Shown here piece by piece: positions 47,885-56,315 of a stretch of DNA of 64,000 bases (its first letter is position 1; the number at the start of each line of letters is the position of its first letter). The DNA comes from Bryobacterales bacterium (lineage in GTDB: Bacteria; Acidobacteriota; Terriglobia; Bryobacterales; UBA6623), in contig JAPPMG010000007.1 of assembly GCA_028819215.1 (NCBI GenBank), forward strand, positions 62,001 through 126,000, in the 5' to 3' direction. The position numbers and the translations under genes are program-made. The notes below the pieces were generated by a model. It did not search any database. It had not been told where the DNA came from and worked only from the letters and a program-made list of their open reading frames with translations.

Positions 47885-48693
47885 GGCCTTCCGGAAAGCG
47901 TGTGGGAGAAGAGCCACTGCAACATCTCTGGCTCTGCGTCGCAGCGGTCGCTGGCGCACTTGGTGCTGCCATTGTCTCCGCCGGCAATCATCTTTGTTGC
48001 CACGCTATGGGCATCCCCAACCCAGGTTGTCAGCTTGAAGTTGCCGCCGAGGTCCGTCATTGTGGCGAACAGCGTTTCTGCACGTTCGTACGGGGCAACG
48101 GTGTCACCGTCCCCGTGAAACGCCCAGATCGGCACGTCCTTGATCAGGGACGCGTCGATAAACTCCTCGTCTTGGCCGCGACCAGTCCCCGCCGAAGGGG
48201 CCGCTGCGGCGAAGTAGGAGGGGTCGATCTGCAGGACGATGAACGATCCGTGTCCGCCCATCGAGTGCCCCAGCACGTAAACCCTGTCTAGATCGGCAGC
48301 AGGCAGCTCGGCGACGATCGCCTTGATCTTCTTCAGGTGCGCGGCGCCCCAAAGATGAGTTGACTGCGGAGCAAGCACATAGCTTGGGTATTGCTTACGC
48401 GTCGCCTCGTCGGCTAGCAGCCTGTTCCAGCCTCGCAGCTGCCTGCGGTTATCGGTGCCCCTGCCGCCGCCGCCGTGCAACGACACGATGACCGGATAGA
48501 GCTCACTGTCGTCGAACGCGATCGGCGGCATGAGGCGGTACGGCATCTCCTCGTCAGCGTGAGGCTCGTAACTGTCAATCCAATCCGCCGCGCTAGAGTC
48601 CTCTCGCGCTTGCGCGTTGGCTAGCGAACCGCTCGCCACGACAGAGATGGCTGCCGCAGCTAAGAAGAGTCGGATCAGAATCTGATTGTGCAC
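47881..48693 (-). CDS. Secreted alpha/beta-hydrolase (esterase/feruloyl esterase-like)
   Basis: A 270-residue exported alpha/beta-hydrolase. It has a signal peptide (about 1-28, ending LANAQA), the oxyanion segment VIVSLHGGGGRG, the nucleophile elbow GHSMGG, the acid region AFHGDGDTVAPYERA and the histidine in VGDAHSVA, so the Ser-Asp-His triad looks complete. This pattern fits prolyl-oligopeptidase-like or polyhydroxybutyrate/feruloyl-type esterases. It has two late cysteines (CASDRC). It shares a GTGA overlap with rsmI, an odd pairing of a secreted enzyme and an rRNA methylase. Confidence 0.83.
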   Translation of the reverse strand: MHNQILIRLFLAAAAISVVASGSLANAQAREDSSAADWIDSYEPHADEEMPYRLMPPIAFDDSELYPVIVSLHGGGGRGTDNRRQLRGWNRLLADEATRKQYPSYVLAPQSTHLWGAAHLKKIKAIVAELPAADLDRVYVLGHSMGGHGSFIVLQIDPSYFAAAAPSAGTGRGQDEEFIDASLIKDVPIWAFHGDGDTVAPYERAETLFATMTDLGGNFKLTTWVGDAHSVATKMIAGGDNGSTKCASDRCDAEPEMLQWLFSHTLSGRP

Positions 48694-48946
48694 GGGGGCC
48701 TCCTAGGCGCGCTTGGGCCAATGATACGCTTTGCCGGGACGCTTGACAGTACATATATGGCGTATGGCGGGCGCTTGCGGCGAGTGCCGGCGCTGCGGGG
48801 GCGTCCCCCGAGCAACCCTGGCGCGCGCTAGCGTCCCCCGACCGATGCCGGGTCGGAGCGTCACTCGCCTCCTGCCCGGGGACTACACGATTCCACGGCA
48901 GAAGATCCCGCGCCGCTCGCGATCACGGATGGGCTCGGTGCCGGCC
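48694..48946. other. Spacer between the esterase and gatA
   Basis: No supportable gene; plus-strand frames here are shadows of the end of gatA. TTGACA occurs at 48743-48748, but no matching -10 lies at the proper distance. Confidence 0.3.
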
Positions 48947-50395
48947 CTACCCTTCGAATCCCCCGGCCTGCTCGAATGCGTGGCCGAGGTTCAGCATCGT
49001 CTTTTCTTGGAAGTGGTTGGTCAGAATCTGCAGGCCGACCGGCAGCCCTTCCGGGGTCTCTCCGCAAGGCACGCTCATCCCGGCGATGCCTGCCAAGCTG
49101 CCGGTGATGGTATAGATGTCCGACAGGTACATTTGCAGCGGGTCACTGGTCTTCTCGCCGAGCTTGAATGCGGGAAACGGTGACACGGGCGTGACAATCG
49201 CGTCGACTGTCTCGAACGCCTCGGCGAAATCCCGCGCGATCAGCGCGCGAACTTCCTGCGCCTTGCGGTAGTAGGCGTCGTAGTAGCCCGAACTCAGCAC
49301 GTACGTGCCGAGAATGATCCGGCGCGTCACCTCCGGACCAAAGGCCTCGGCCCGGGAGTTGCGGTACATGTCGCGGAGCGTGCCGGAGCTTTCGGAACGG
49401 CGCGAGTACCGCACGCCGTCATAGCGCGCCAGGTTGGAGCTCGCCTCCGCCGTGCAAATCAGGTAGTAGCTCGCGATGGCGTAGCGCGTGTGGGGCAGGC
49501 TGATCTCGACGGGCTCGCAGCCCAGGCTTCGCAGCAGCTCCACGCCGGCCTGCACCTTGGCCCCGACCGCGCTCTCGAGGCCCTCGCCGTAGTATTCCTT
49601 CGGAATTCCGATCTTCAGCCCCCGCACCTGCGCCGTCAGTTCGCCTGCGTAATCGGGTACCGGTGCGCTGGCCGCCGTCGAGTCCAAGGGATCCGGGCCG
49701 GCGATAGTCCCCAGCAGCAGGGCCGAGTCCTTGACTGTCCGAGAGAACGGGCCGATGTGGTCCAGCGAGCTTGCGAACGCCACCAAGCCGTAGCGCGACA
49801 CCCGGCCGTACGTGGGCATGATGCCCACGGCCCCGCAGAAGGATGCCGGCTGGCGGATCGAACCGCCTGTGTCGGAGCCGAGCGAGATCGGCGCGTAGCC
49901 GCCCGCGACAGCGGCGGCCGACCCGCCGCTCGACCCGCCCGGGACCCGATCCGGCGCCGCCGGATTCCGCACGGGGAAGAATGCAGAGTTCTCGTTCGAC
50001 GAGCCCATCGCGAACTCGTCGCAGTTCGTCTTGCCGACGATCACGGCCCCGGCTCGTTCTACCCGCTCGACGGCGGTGGCATCGTACGGTGCCACGAAGT
50101 GCTCCAGCGCGCGAGACGCGCAGGTGGTCTTCTCGCCCCGCGTCATGATCACGTCCTTGACTGCGAGCGGCACGCCTGCCAGGGGGCCGATCTCCTCTCC
50201 GGCCGCAAGCTCGGCGTCCACCCTGTCGGCGGCGGCCAAGGCACGCTCTGGGGTGAGGCTGAGGTACACTCCCGAGCCTCCGTTCTCGGCTTCGCCTACG
50301 CGCAGGGCCTCCTGCGCCAGCTCGCGCGCGCTGAAGCGCTTTGCGCGCAGCCCGGCCCGGATCGAGTCGACGGTGAGTTGCTTGAGTTCGTCCAT
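48947..50395 (-). CDS. gatA: Glutamyl-tRNA(Gln)/aspartyl-tRNA(Asn) amidotransferase subunit A
   Basis: GatA releases ammonia from glutamine for the transamidation of mischarged tRNA within GatCAB. The 482-residue amidase-signature enzyme has the complete Ser-cisSer-Lys triad: K80 in LAVKDVI, S155 in GGSSGG and S179 in GSDTGGSIRQP. The C-terminal region keeps the YYDAYYRKAQ and SPFPAFKLGE blocks. ATG 50395 follows gatC by 8 bases. gatB is not in the window, a frequent arrangement. Presence of GatCA suggests the organism lacks one or both of the direct glutaminyl/asparaginyl-tRNA synthetase routes. Confidence 0.95.
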   Translation of the reverse strand: MDELKQLTVDSIRAGLRAKRFSARELAQEALRVGEAENGGSGVYLSLTPERALAAADRVDAELAAGEEIGPLAGVPLAVKDVIMTRGEKTTCASRALEHFVAPYDATAVERVERAGAVIVGKTNCDEFAMGSSNENSAFFPVRNPAAPDRVPGGSSGGSAAAVAGGYAPISLGSDTGGSIRQPASFCGAVGIMPTYGRVSRYGLVAFASSLDHIGPFSRTVKDSALLLGTIAGPDPLDSTAASAPVPDYAGELTAQVRGLKIGIPKEYYGEGLESAVGAKVQAGVELLRSLGCEPVEISLPHTRYAIASYYLICTAEASSNLARYDGVRYSRRSESSGTLRDMYRNSRAEAFGPEVTRRIILGTYVLSSGYYDAYYRKAQEVRALIARDFAEAFETVDAIVTPVSPFPAFKLGEKTSDPLQMYLSDIYTITGSLAGIAGMSVPCGETPEGLPVGLQILTNHFQEKTMLNLGHAFEQAGGFEG

Positions 50396-50403
50396 CTCGG
50401 CCC

Positions 50404-50700
50404 TCAGCGCTCGATCACCCGCGGCACCTTGAAGTGGCCCTCTCCCGGCAGGGGAGCGCACTGCAAGGCGGTCTGTTGGTCGAAGCTCCGGCCTCGTTCG
50501 TCTGTCCGCAGCTGCCCCGCGTTGCCTTCATGCAGGACTTGGGCCATCGGCTCCACTCCGCTGGTTTCCAGCTCGTTGAGCTGGTCGACGTACGAGAGGA
50601 TCTCTTCGAGGTCTTGGGTGTAGCGCTCGATATCGGCTGCGCTGAGGCGCAAGTTGGCCAGCGCGGCGATGTGTTGGACTTCTTCCGGTGTGATCTTCAT
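50404..50700 (-). CDS. gatC: Amidotransferase subunit C
   Basis: The small stabilising subunit of GatCAB, 98 residues. It shows the family pattern: VQHIAALANLRLSAADIERYTQDLEEILSYVDQLNELETSGVEPM and a C-terminal DERGRSFDQQTAL...GHFKVPRVIER. ATG 50700 overlaps the stop of the upstream DUF721 gene as ATGA. It probably wraps around GatA and GatB as in other bacteria. Confidence 0.95.
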   Translation of the reverse strand: MKITPEEVQHIAALANLRLSAADIERYTQDLEEILSYVDQLNELETSGVEPMAQVLHEGNAGQLRTDERGRSFDQQTALQCAPLPGEGHFKVPRVIER

Positions 50701-51059
50701 GACTTGCGTCGGCGCCTCGCTGGACCCTTCTGCTGGCGCCGGGGGGTTGGCTTGTGCGGGCGCGCGGGCTCTTCGGCCCCCTCCAGTTGGAACTCGATCC
50801 GGGTCACTGCCCGGGATCCCATCTCCTGCTGGAGTAGCGAAACAATCTGCTGCCGCATCGGTCGGAACTCTTCCAGCCAGGCCGCGTCCGAGACTTGCAC
50901 GAACAGAGTGGGAGGCCGGACTCGGACCGGGTCGGAGTGGCTCGCCAGCAGCGGGCCGACCGCCTCGGGCCAGTAGGCCCTGATCAAGTCCAGCTGCCAG
51001 CGGGCGGTGTCGGGCGCGCCTTGGAACAATCGGGGAAGGATGCTCTTGGCCTGCTCCAT
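50697..51059 (-). CDS. DUF721 family protein (DciA-like)
   Basis: A 120-residue DUF721 protein. The conserved domain (about 18-90) has ARWQLDLIRAYWPEAVG, SHSDPVRVRPPTLFVQVSDAAWLEEFRPMRQQIVSLLQQ and a C-terminal basic tail (RRQQKGPARRRRKS). Some DUF721 proteins (DciA) load the replicative helicase DnaB in bacteria lacking DnaC/DnaI, so such a role is possible here. The basic tail could contact DNA. It is the first gene of a dciA-like-gatC-gatA operon with 4-base overlap. Confidence 0.75.
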   Translation of the reverse strand: MEQAKSILPRLFQGAPDTARWQLDLIRAYWPEAVGPLLASHSDPVRVRPPTLFVQVSDAAWLEEFRPMRQQIVSLLQQEMGSRAVTRIEFQLEGAEEPARPHKPTPRRQQKGPARRRRKS

Positions 51060-51153
51060 CCGCGCCTGCTAGGCCATTCTATCGCAGGCTTGGCCGAGCC
51101 TCCGCCAAGGCCGCAGGGCGCTTGATGGGATTCTGCGCGCCCGGCGCCTTCCG

Positions 51154-51159
51154 TATAAT
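51154..51159 (+). promoter_or_regulatory. TATAAT -10 upstream of the cupin gene
   Basis: A perfect TATAAT lies at 51154-51159 in the divergent spacer between the DUF721 and cupin genes. A weak TTCTGC is at the -35 position (51131-51136). Predicted transcription start is near 51166. Confidence 0.5.
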
Positions 51160-51206
51160 AGAAGGGCCAGCCGAGCGGAACTGTCGTGTCCGCTTGGCCG
51201 TTCGCC

Positions 51207-51566
51207 ATGAAACTGCATTCTTGGAGTCAGGTTGCGTTGGAAGATCTCAGCGCGACCGTCGCGCGTCGCGTCGTTCACAGCGAGCGCATGACCACCGCGC
51301 GGATCCTACTGAAGAAGGGTGCCGTGGTGCCTCGTCACAGTCACGAGAACGAGCAGATCAGCCATGTCCTCGAGGGGTCGTTGCTGTTCCAGTTCGATGA
51401 TCGCGAGGTCACGGCCAAGGCTGGAGACTTGGTGGAGATCGCTTCTCACGAGCCTCACCGCGTGGAGGCGCTGGAGGACTCGCTGGCGATGGACGTGTTC
51501 CAGCCCGCGCGGCAGGACTGGATCCAAGGCGACGATGGCTACCTCAGGAATCCCTCTGGTTCCTGA
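51207..51566 (+). CDS. Small single-domain cupin protein
   Basis: A 119-residue cupin (double-stranded beta-helix). Motif 1 is VVPRHSHENEQISHVLEGSLLFQF, giving two histidines and a glutamate as metal ligands, and motif 2 is GDLVEIASHEPHRVEALED with the third histidine. Such proteins may be metal-dependent dioxygenases, isomerases or ligand sensors; no reaction can be named. ATG 51207 is the start; GTG 51186 would add seven residues. It begins a plus-strand run with the SDR gene 92 bases further. Confidence 0.8.
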   Translation: MKLHSWSQVALEDLSATVARRVVHSERMTTARILLKKGAVVPRHSHENEQISHVLEGSLLFQFDDREVTAKAGDLVEIASHEPHRVEALEDSLAMDVFQPARQDWIQGDDGYLRNPSGS

Positions 51567-51658
51567 TCGCGTAATTCAGTAAGGACTGCGGAAACTCAGC
51601 GCCCCTGCCGCCTCAGTCGCGGCCGCATAGATCGCGCGACGATTGCAACAACGAAGCT

Positions 51659-52447
51659 ATGGACTTGGGAATTCAGGATCGCGTGGCGGTCGTCACGGCC
51701 GCCAGCCGCGGCATGGGCAGGGCGATCGCGGAAGCGCTGGCGGCCGAGGGCTGCAAGTTGGCCGTCTGCTCGCGTGATCCCGACGCGATCGCCGCCGCCG
51801 CCGAGGCGATCCGCGGCGGGCGCGGGACGGAGGTCTTCCACAAGGCCGTGGACGTGAGCGACATCGACGCCCTGCGGGCCTTCGTAGCCGACGCGCGAGG
51901 GGCCTTGGGGCCGATCAGCATTGCCGTCGCCAATGCCGGCGGGCCGCCCGGCGGCCGCTTCGAGGATTTCGACGCCGAGGACTGGCAGGCTGCCTTCCGG
52001 CTCAATTTCCTCAGCACTTGGGCCCTGATCGAGTCCGTCTTGCCTGACATGCGGGCCCAGCGCTGGGGACGGGTGGTCTCGCTGACTTCGACTTCGGTGC
52101 GCCAGCCGATCGAGGGCTTGATCCTATCGAACGGAGTGCGTGCCAGCGTGGTCGGCATGCTCAAGACCTTGGCCGCCGAATACGGGTCCGAGAACATCCT
52201 CTTCAACAACGTGGGCCCCGGATTGATCGCTACCGACCGCCTCCTCAGCCTGGCGCAGCGGCGGGCAGACGCCGCCGGGATCGGCCGGGACGAGATGATC
52301 GAGCGGCTCGCCAGCCAGACCGCGCTGCGCAGGGTCGGCCAACCGGCGGAATTCGCCGCCGTGGTGGCATTCCTGTGCTCCGAGCGGGCGAGCTACGTCA
52401 CGGGGTCGTCCTTGATGATCGATGGCGGGCTGGTGAAGGCGGTCTGA
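51659..52447 (+). CDS. Short-chain dehydrogenase/reductase with replaced YxxxK motif
   Basis: A 262-residue SDR-fold protein. The nucleotide-binding motif TAASRGMG (13-20) and the NAGG motif (92-95) are present, as is the C-terminal SYVTGSSLMIDGG. The catalytic Ser region (SLTSTSV, 141-147) is normal, but the expected Tyr-xxx-Lys is SNGVR (S157, R161). A subgroup of SDR proteins has this change; they may use a different mechanism or bind ligand without redox catalysis. The ATG follows a short spacer after the cupin gene. The next gene begins 11 bases after the stop. Confidence 0.85.
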   Translation: MDLGIQDRVAVVTAASRGMGRAIAEALAAEGCKLAVCSRDPDAIAAAAEAIRGGRGTEVFHKAVDVSDIDALRAFVADARGALGPISIAVANAGGPPGGRFEDFDAEDWQAAFRLNFLSTWALIESVLPDMRAQRWGRVVSLTSTSVRQPIEGLILSNGVRASVVGMLKTLAAEYGSENILFNNVGPGLIATDRLLSLAQRRADAAGIGRDEMIERLASQTALRRVGQPAEFAAVVAFLCSERASYVTGSSLMIDGGLVKAV

Positions 52448-52458
52448 AACGAGGCGAA

Positions 52459-55400
52459 ATGAGCGCGGAGCGATTCAAGGTGCGGATAGCGGCTGCGTTG
52501 GTGGGCGCCCTGGCGCTTGCGCTGGCGTCGGCGCCGGGGCAAGCTCCGGTTCCTGTCCCGATCAGCGCTGCGGGGCCGCAGTGGGTGAACAACCACGGCG
52601 CTCGGCTGGCCATCGGCCAGACGAGCTTCACCCGCCAAGATCCGATCTCCAGCCGCGAGGTGCTCGGGGCGGCACAAGGCGTCGCGTACGCCGCAAACCG
52701 GCTCTTCGTGGCCGATGGCAACCGGCTCGGCGCCCGCCCGGTCAACAACCGCATCCTGATCTACGACAACGTCGCCGGTTTCGTGCCGGAACCTGACGTG
52801 CTGCTACCCCAAGATTCGCTCTGCCCGGCTTGCGTCGGACTCCCGGACATCGTGCTGGGGCAGCCCGACTTCGACACCACCGCGTCTTCGGACCTGCCGG
52901 ACGTGGCCGGCCTCAACAATCCCTCCGCCGTGCACAGCGACGGCGTTGTCTTGGCGGTCGCTGACACCAACAACAACCGTGTCCTGCTGTGGAACCCGAT
53001 CCCGGCCGTCAACGGGGCGCCGCCCGACGTCGTTCTGGGCCAGGCGGACTTCAGCGGTTTTTCTCCGGAAACCTCGGCCAGCGGCATGCGCGGGCCGCAG
53101 GGCGTTTGGCTCGATGGCGGGCGCCTCTTCGTGGCCGACACCCAGAACAGCCGGATCCTGATCTGGAACACGATCCCGACCTCGAACGGCCAGGCACCGG
53201 ATCTCGTCCTAGGCCAGCCTGACCTGGACACGCGGCACGAGGCGGACCTGACCAAGGGCGTCTACGATCCGGACGACAAGCACCTGCTCGACCCGGTGAG
53301 CGTGACAGTGTCGCGGGGGCGCTTGCTCGTCGCCGATCTGGGCTTTAACCGGATCATGATCTACAACGCGGTTCCGACGCAGAGCTTCGCCAGCGCGGAC
53401 GTCGTGATCGGGCAGCCGGACTTCACCACCGGCGATCCCAACAACGCCGCGGCGCTCTGCGATCCGATCGGGCCGCTTGACGACGACGGAAGCCGCAGCG
53501 AGAACGAGACTCCCCCCACCAACGTGCCGCTGGTGATCCCGCTGCCGCCACAGCGCCCCGAGCTGGATCCCGACGAGGTGCGCTACCCGATCCGCTGCGC
53601 CGGGACTCTGAACTTCCCGCGCTTCGCGCTGGTGGTGGAGGAGCGCCTGTTCGTGGCCGACGCGGGCAACGACCGCATCTTGGTCTACAACCAGATCCCG
53701 GCAGCGCACGGCGCCAAGGCCGACTTAGTCATTGGCCAGCCGAATTTCGTGCAGCTCACCGAGTCCGAGGGGCCGGGGAGCATCCGCTCGCCGGCCTCGA
53801 TGGCCTATGACGGCCAGAACCTGTTCGTCGCCGATCCCTTCACGCGCCGCATCCTGGTCTTCACGGCGGGCGAGGACATGATCGATCTCAACGGCGTTCG
53901 CAACTCCGCGGCTGTCAGCATCCGCAGCCGCGGGCATCTGGAGTTCGACCAGAACCTGCCGGTTGACATTTCCGACACGCCCGAGGACGAGTCTCGGCAG
54001 GCGCCTGTGCTGCCAGGGGGCGAAGAGATCAAGATCACCCTGGACGGCGCGGAACTCTTCTATACGACTGTCGAGGGCGAGACGGCCGAGGATGTCCGCG
54101 ACAAGGTCGTGAGCATGATCAACGCCGACCCGATGCTAGCGGTGACGGCCGCGGCCGGTCTGGGCGTTGGACGCCATGCGACGGGCGAGATCCGCTTCGG
54201 GGGCGAGGCGCGCCCCGGCGACGAGGTGACTCTGGACATCAACGGCCGCAAGTATTCCTACATCGTGCCCGAGGGCGACATCCCGGAGCGGTTCGTCGAC
54301 CGGCTGAACTATTTGGTGGATAACGCCGACGATCCCGAGGTCATCGTCGAGCGCCGGATCGACCAGATCGAGACATTGGAGATCGTCCATCGAGAAGTCG
54401 GGCCGATCGGCAACAGCCTTCCGTTCTCGATCAGCATCACGCCCGGTTCGCCCACCACCGCCGAGGTGACCGGCCCCACGCTCTCGCGCGGCACGGTCAG
54501 CTATCGCGCGAACCTGCGGGCCAAGCGCGAGGGTCCGACCGGCAACTGGATCAGCGTGGAGGTGCGCAACGCCGGCAGCGAGTTGCAGACCAGCACCTCG
54601 GGGTCCCGGCTGACCGGCGGATCGGACGCCAGGGACATGCCTCCCGGGACGATCGCGTCGATCTTCGGGAGAGACTTGGCGGACGAGACCGCGGGCGTCT
54701 GGGAGCGCACCTCGCTGCCAGATCGGCCCGATCAGGGCCTCCCCACCGAGCTCGCCGGCGTGCAGGTACTCGCCAACGGCCGCCTGGCGCCGCTGCTCAT
54801 GGTGTCGCCGACGCAGATCAATTTCCAGATCCCGTGGGAACTCGAGGGCACGGGCCACAGCTTTTACCTGCGGCGCACCATGCCCGACGGCAGCGTGCGC
54901 GTCTCGGCTGCCAAGGCCACGCAGTCCGTGCGCGCCGGGCCGGGACTGTTCGCGATCGACGGCCCGGAGCCGCGCCACGGCATCGCCGTCCACGCGACCG
55001 GCGTCGCCGAGGGCTCGATTGCAGTGACGGTGCCCGACCGGCCCCGCGACGACGATCCGAACAACGACGACACCGAGAACCGCCAGCTTACCCAAGAAGG
55101 CGCGGACGGGCGGATCGTGATCAATGGCCGCGAGTACTACTACCGCTCGCCCGGGGACGAGAGCCCCGAGACCATGCGGGACAAGTTCATCGAGCTGATC
55201 AATGCAGGCGACGGCGATCCGGACGTGATCGCCGAAGCGGGCACGAGAAGCTTCTTTTCCGCCCGCGCCGACTTGGAGTTCGCCGGCGAGCCCAAGGCGG
55301 GCGACACGGTGACGGTGACGGTGCGGGACCGCAGCTACAGCTACACGCTCACCGAGCAGGACGTCCAAGACCCGGAGACCGCGCTCCTGATCATGCGCAA

Positions 55401-56169
55401 CATCCTGGTGCGCGCGATCAATTCCGGCATCGGCGATCCGGAAGTGACCTCGCGCGTGCTGCAGGAAGTGGGATCGGTGAAGCTGCAGATCGTGGCGCGC
55501 TCGCTCGGCGTCGATGGCAACGAGATTCCGTACAGCTACGAGGTAGTCTCCGACGGCGGCATCGAGGTCAGCACGAACCGCGAGAACGGTTTCTTGGAAG
55601 ATGGCAACACCCCGCCGGTGGTAGTCATCAAGGCCAGGGAGGCGGGCAAGCAGGGCAACGCGATCACCTACGCGGCGCAGGGCACGGAGGTGCCCGACGA
55701 CGATCCGACCACCCCGGACACCAACGAGCGCACGGAGGCCGAGGTCTTCTTGACGCTCTCGGCGCGAGGCTCGCACCTGTGCTGCGGCAACGAGCCGATG
55801 TCCCTGATCACCGAGGACAACCCGCTGGTGCCGGGCGAGGAGATCATCGTCTTCGCCACCGGGCTCGGCCTGACCGACAACCAAGACGCGATCACAACCG
55901 GCCAGCCCACCCCTGCCGGGACCTTGGCTAAAGTGCCGCTGGTGGCGGACGATTTCGTCTCGTCGCAGTTCGGCGGTCGAACGGCCCAGGTCGAGTTCGT
56001 CGGATTGATGGAGGGCACGGTCGGCGTCTACCAGGTCAACCTGCTAACCAACACGGACTTGGCCGACAATCCGGCGACGCCGCTGTGGATCGCCCAGCAG
56101 TTGTTCATCAGCAACGTGATCACGCTGCCGGTGAAGAACCTCGTCCCGCGCCCGCCGCCGGCGTTCTAG
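52459..56169 (+). CDS. Exported NHL-type beta-propeller protein with TIGR03437 domain and repeat inserts
   Basis: A 1236-residue exported protein. After a signal peptide (ending about residue 33), NHL-like propeller repeats (about 45-480) recur with pattern PDxVLGQPDF and N(N/S)R(V/I)L(I/L)(W/Y)N. Residues about 725 to the end contain the TIGR03437 (Solibacter C-terminal) domain: PPGTIASIFGRDLA, LLMVSPTQINFQIPWEL, and later VFATGLGLTDNQDAI. Four copies of a module with YxYx(8-12)ET...DxxxxxIN...DP lie around residues 523, 588, 883 and 948; the last two are inserted into the TIGR03437 domain. ATG 52459 has GAGG upstream. Function unknown; likely extracellular or surface binding. Confidence 0.85.
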   Translation: MSAERFKVRIAAALVGALALALASAPGQAPVPVPISAAGPQWVNNHGARLAIGQTSFTRQDPISSREVLGAAQGVAYAANRLFVADGNRLGARPVNNRILIYDNVAGFVPEPDVLLPQDSLCPACVGLPDIVLGQPDFDTTASSDLPDVAGLNNPSAVHSDGVVLAVADTNNNRVLLWNPIPAVNGAPPDVVLGQADFSGFSPETSASGMRGPQGVWLDGGRLFVADTQNSRILIWNTIPTSNGQAPDLVLGQPDLDTRHEADLTKGVYDPDDKHLLDPVSVTVSRGRLLVADLGFNRIMIYNAVPTQSFASADVVIGQPDFTTGDPNNAAALCDPIGPLDDDGSRSENETPPTNVPLVIPLPPQRPELDPDEVRYPIRCAGTLNFPRFALVVEERLFVADAGNDRILVYNQIPAAHGAKADLVIGQPNFVQLTESEGPGSIRSPASMAYDGQNLFVADPFTRRILVFTAGEDMIDLNGVRNSAAVSIRSRGHLEFDQNLPVDISDTPEDESRQAPVLPGGEEIKITLDGAELFYTTVEGETAEDVRDKVVSMINADPMLAVTAAAGLGVGRHATGEIRFGGEARPGDEVTLDINGRKYSYIVPEGDIPERFVDRLNYLVDNADDPEVIVERRIDQIETLEIVHREVGPIGNSLPFSISITPGSPTTAEVTGPTLSRGTVSYRANLRAKREGPTGNWISVEVRNAGSELQTSTSGSRLTGGSDARDMPPGTIASIFGRDLADETAGVWERTSLPDRPDQGLPTELAGVQVLANGRLAPLLMVSPTQINFQIPWELEGTGHSFYLRRTMPDGSVRVSAAKATQSVRAGPGLFAIDGPEPRHGIAVHATGVAEGSIAVTVPDRPRDDDPNNDDTENRQLTQEGADGRIVINGREYYYRSPGDESPETMRDKFIELINAGDGDPDVIAEAGTRSFFSARADLEFAGEPKAGDTVTVTVRDRSYSYTLTEQDVQDPETALLIMRNILVRAINSGIGDPEVTSRVLQEVGSVKLQIVARSLGVDGNEIPYSYEVVSDGGIEVSTNRENGFLEDGNTPPVVVIKAREAGKQGNAITYAAQGTEVPDDDPTTPDTNERTEAEVFLTLSARGSHLCCGNEPMSLITEDNPLVPGEEIIVFATGLGLTDNQDAITTGQPTPAGTLAKVPLVADDFVSSQFGGRTAQVEFVGLMEGTVGVYQVNLLTNTDLADNPATPLWIAQQLFISNVITLPVKNLVPRPPPAF

Positions 56170-56315
56170 CCGCAAAGCCGATAGCTCTTCCGGCTCGAAC
56201 GGAAGGCGAAAGGCCCAAGCCAGTCCGAACTGCCTTGATGGAACTGCGTCGAGCGGGCCCGCGGCGGTTGCGGTGAGTCCCAGATCTGGGACGGATCCGC
56301 GGCTCCGTCTCGCGG

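Noticed and set aside
48743..48760. TTGACA followed by ACATATATGG as a promoter
   Set aside because: The AT-rich hexamer is only a few bases from TTGACA, and nothing at the correct spacing resembles a -10; no gene begins downstream on that strand.
54136..55884. 582-codon open frame opposite the beta-propeller/TIGR03437 gene
   Set aside because: Low-complexity antisense translation; the plus-strand protein has signal peptide, repeats and a known domain.
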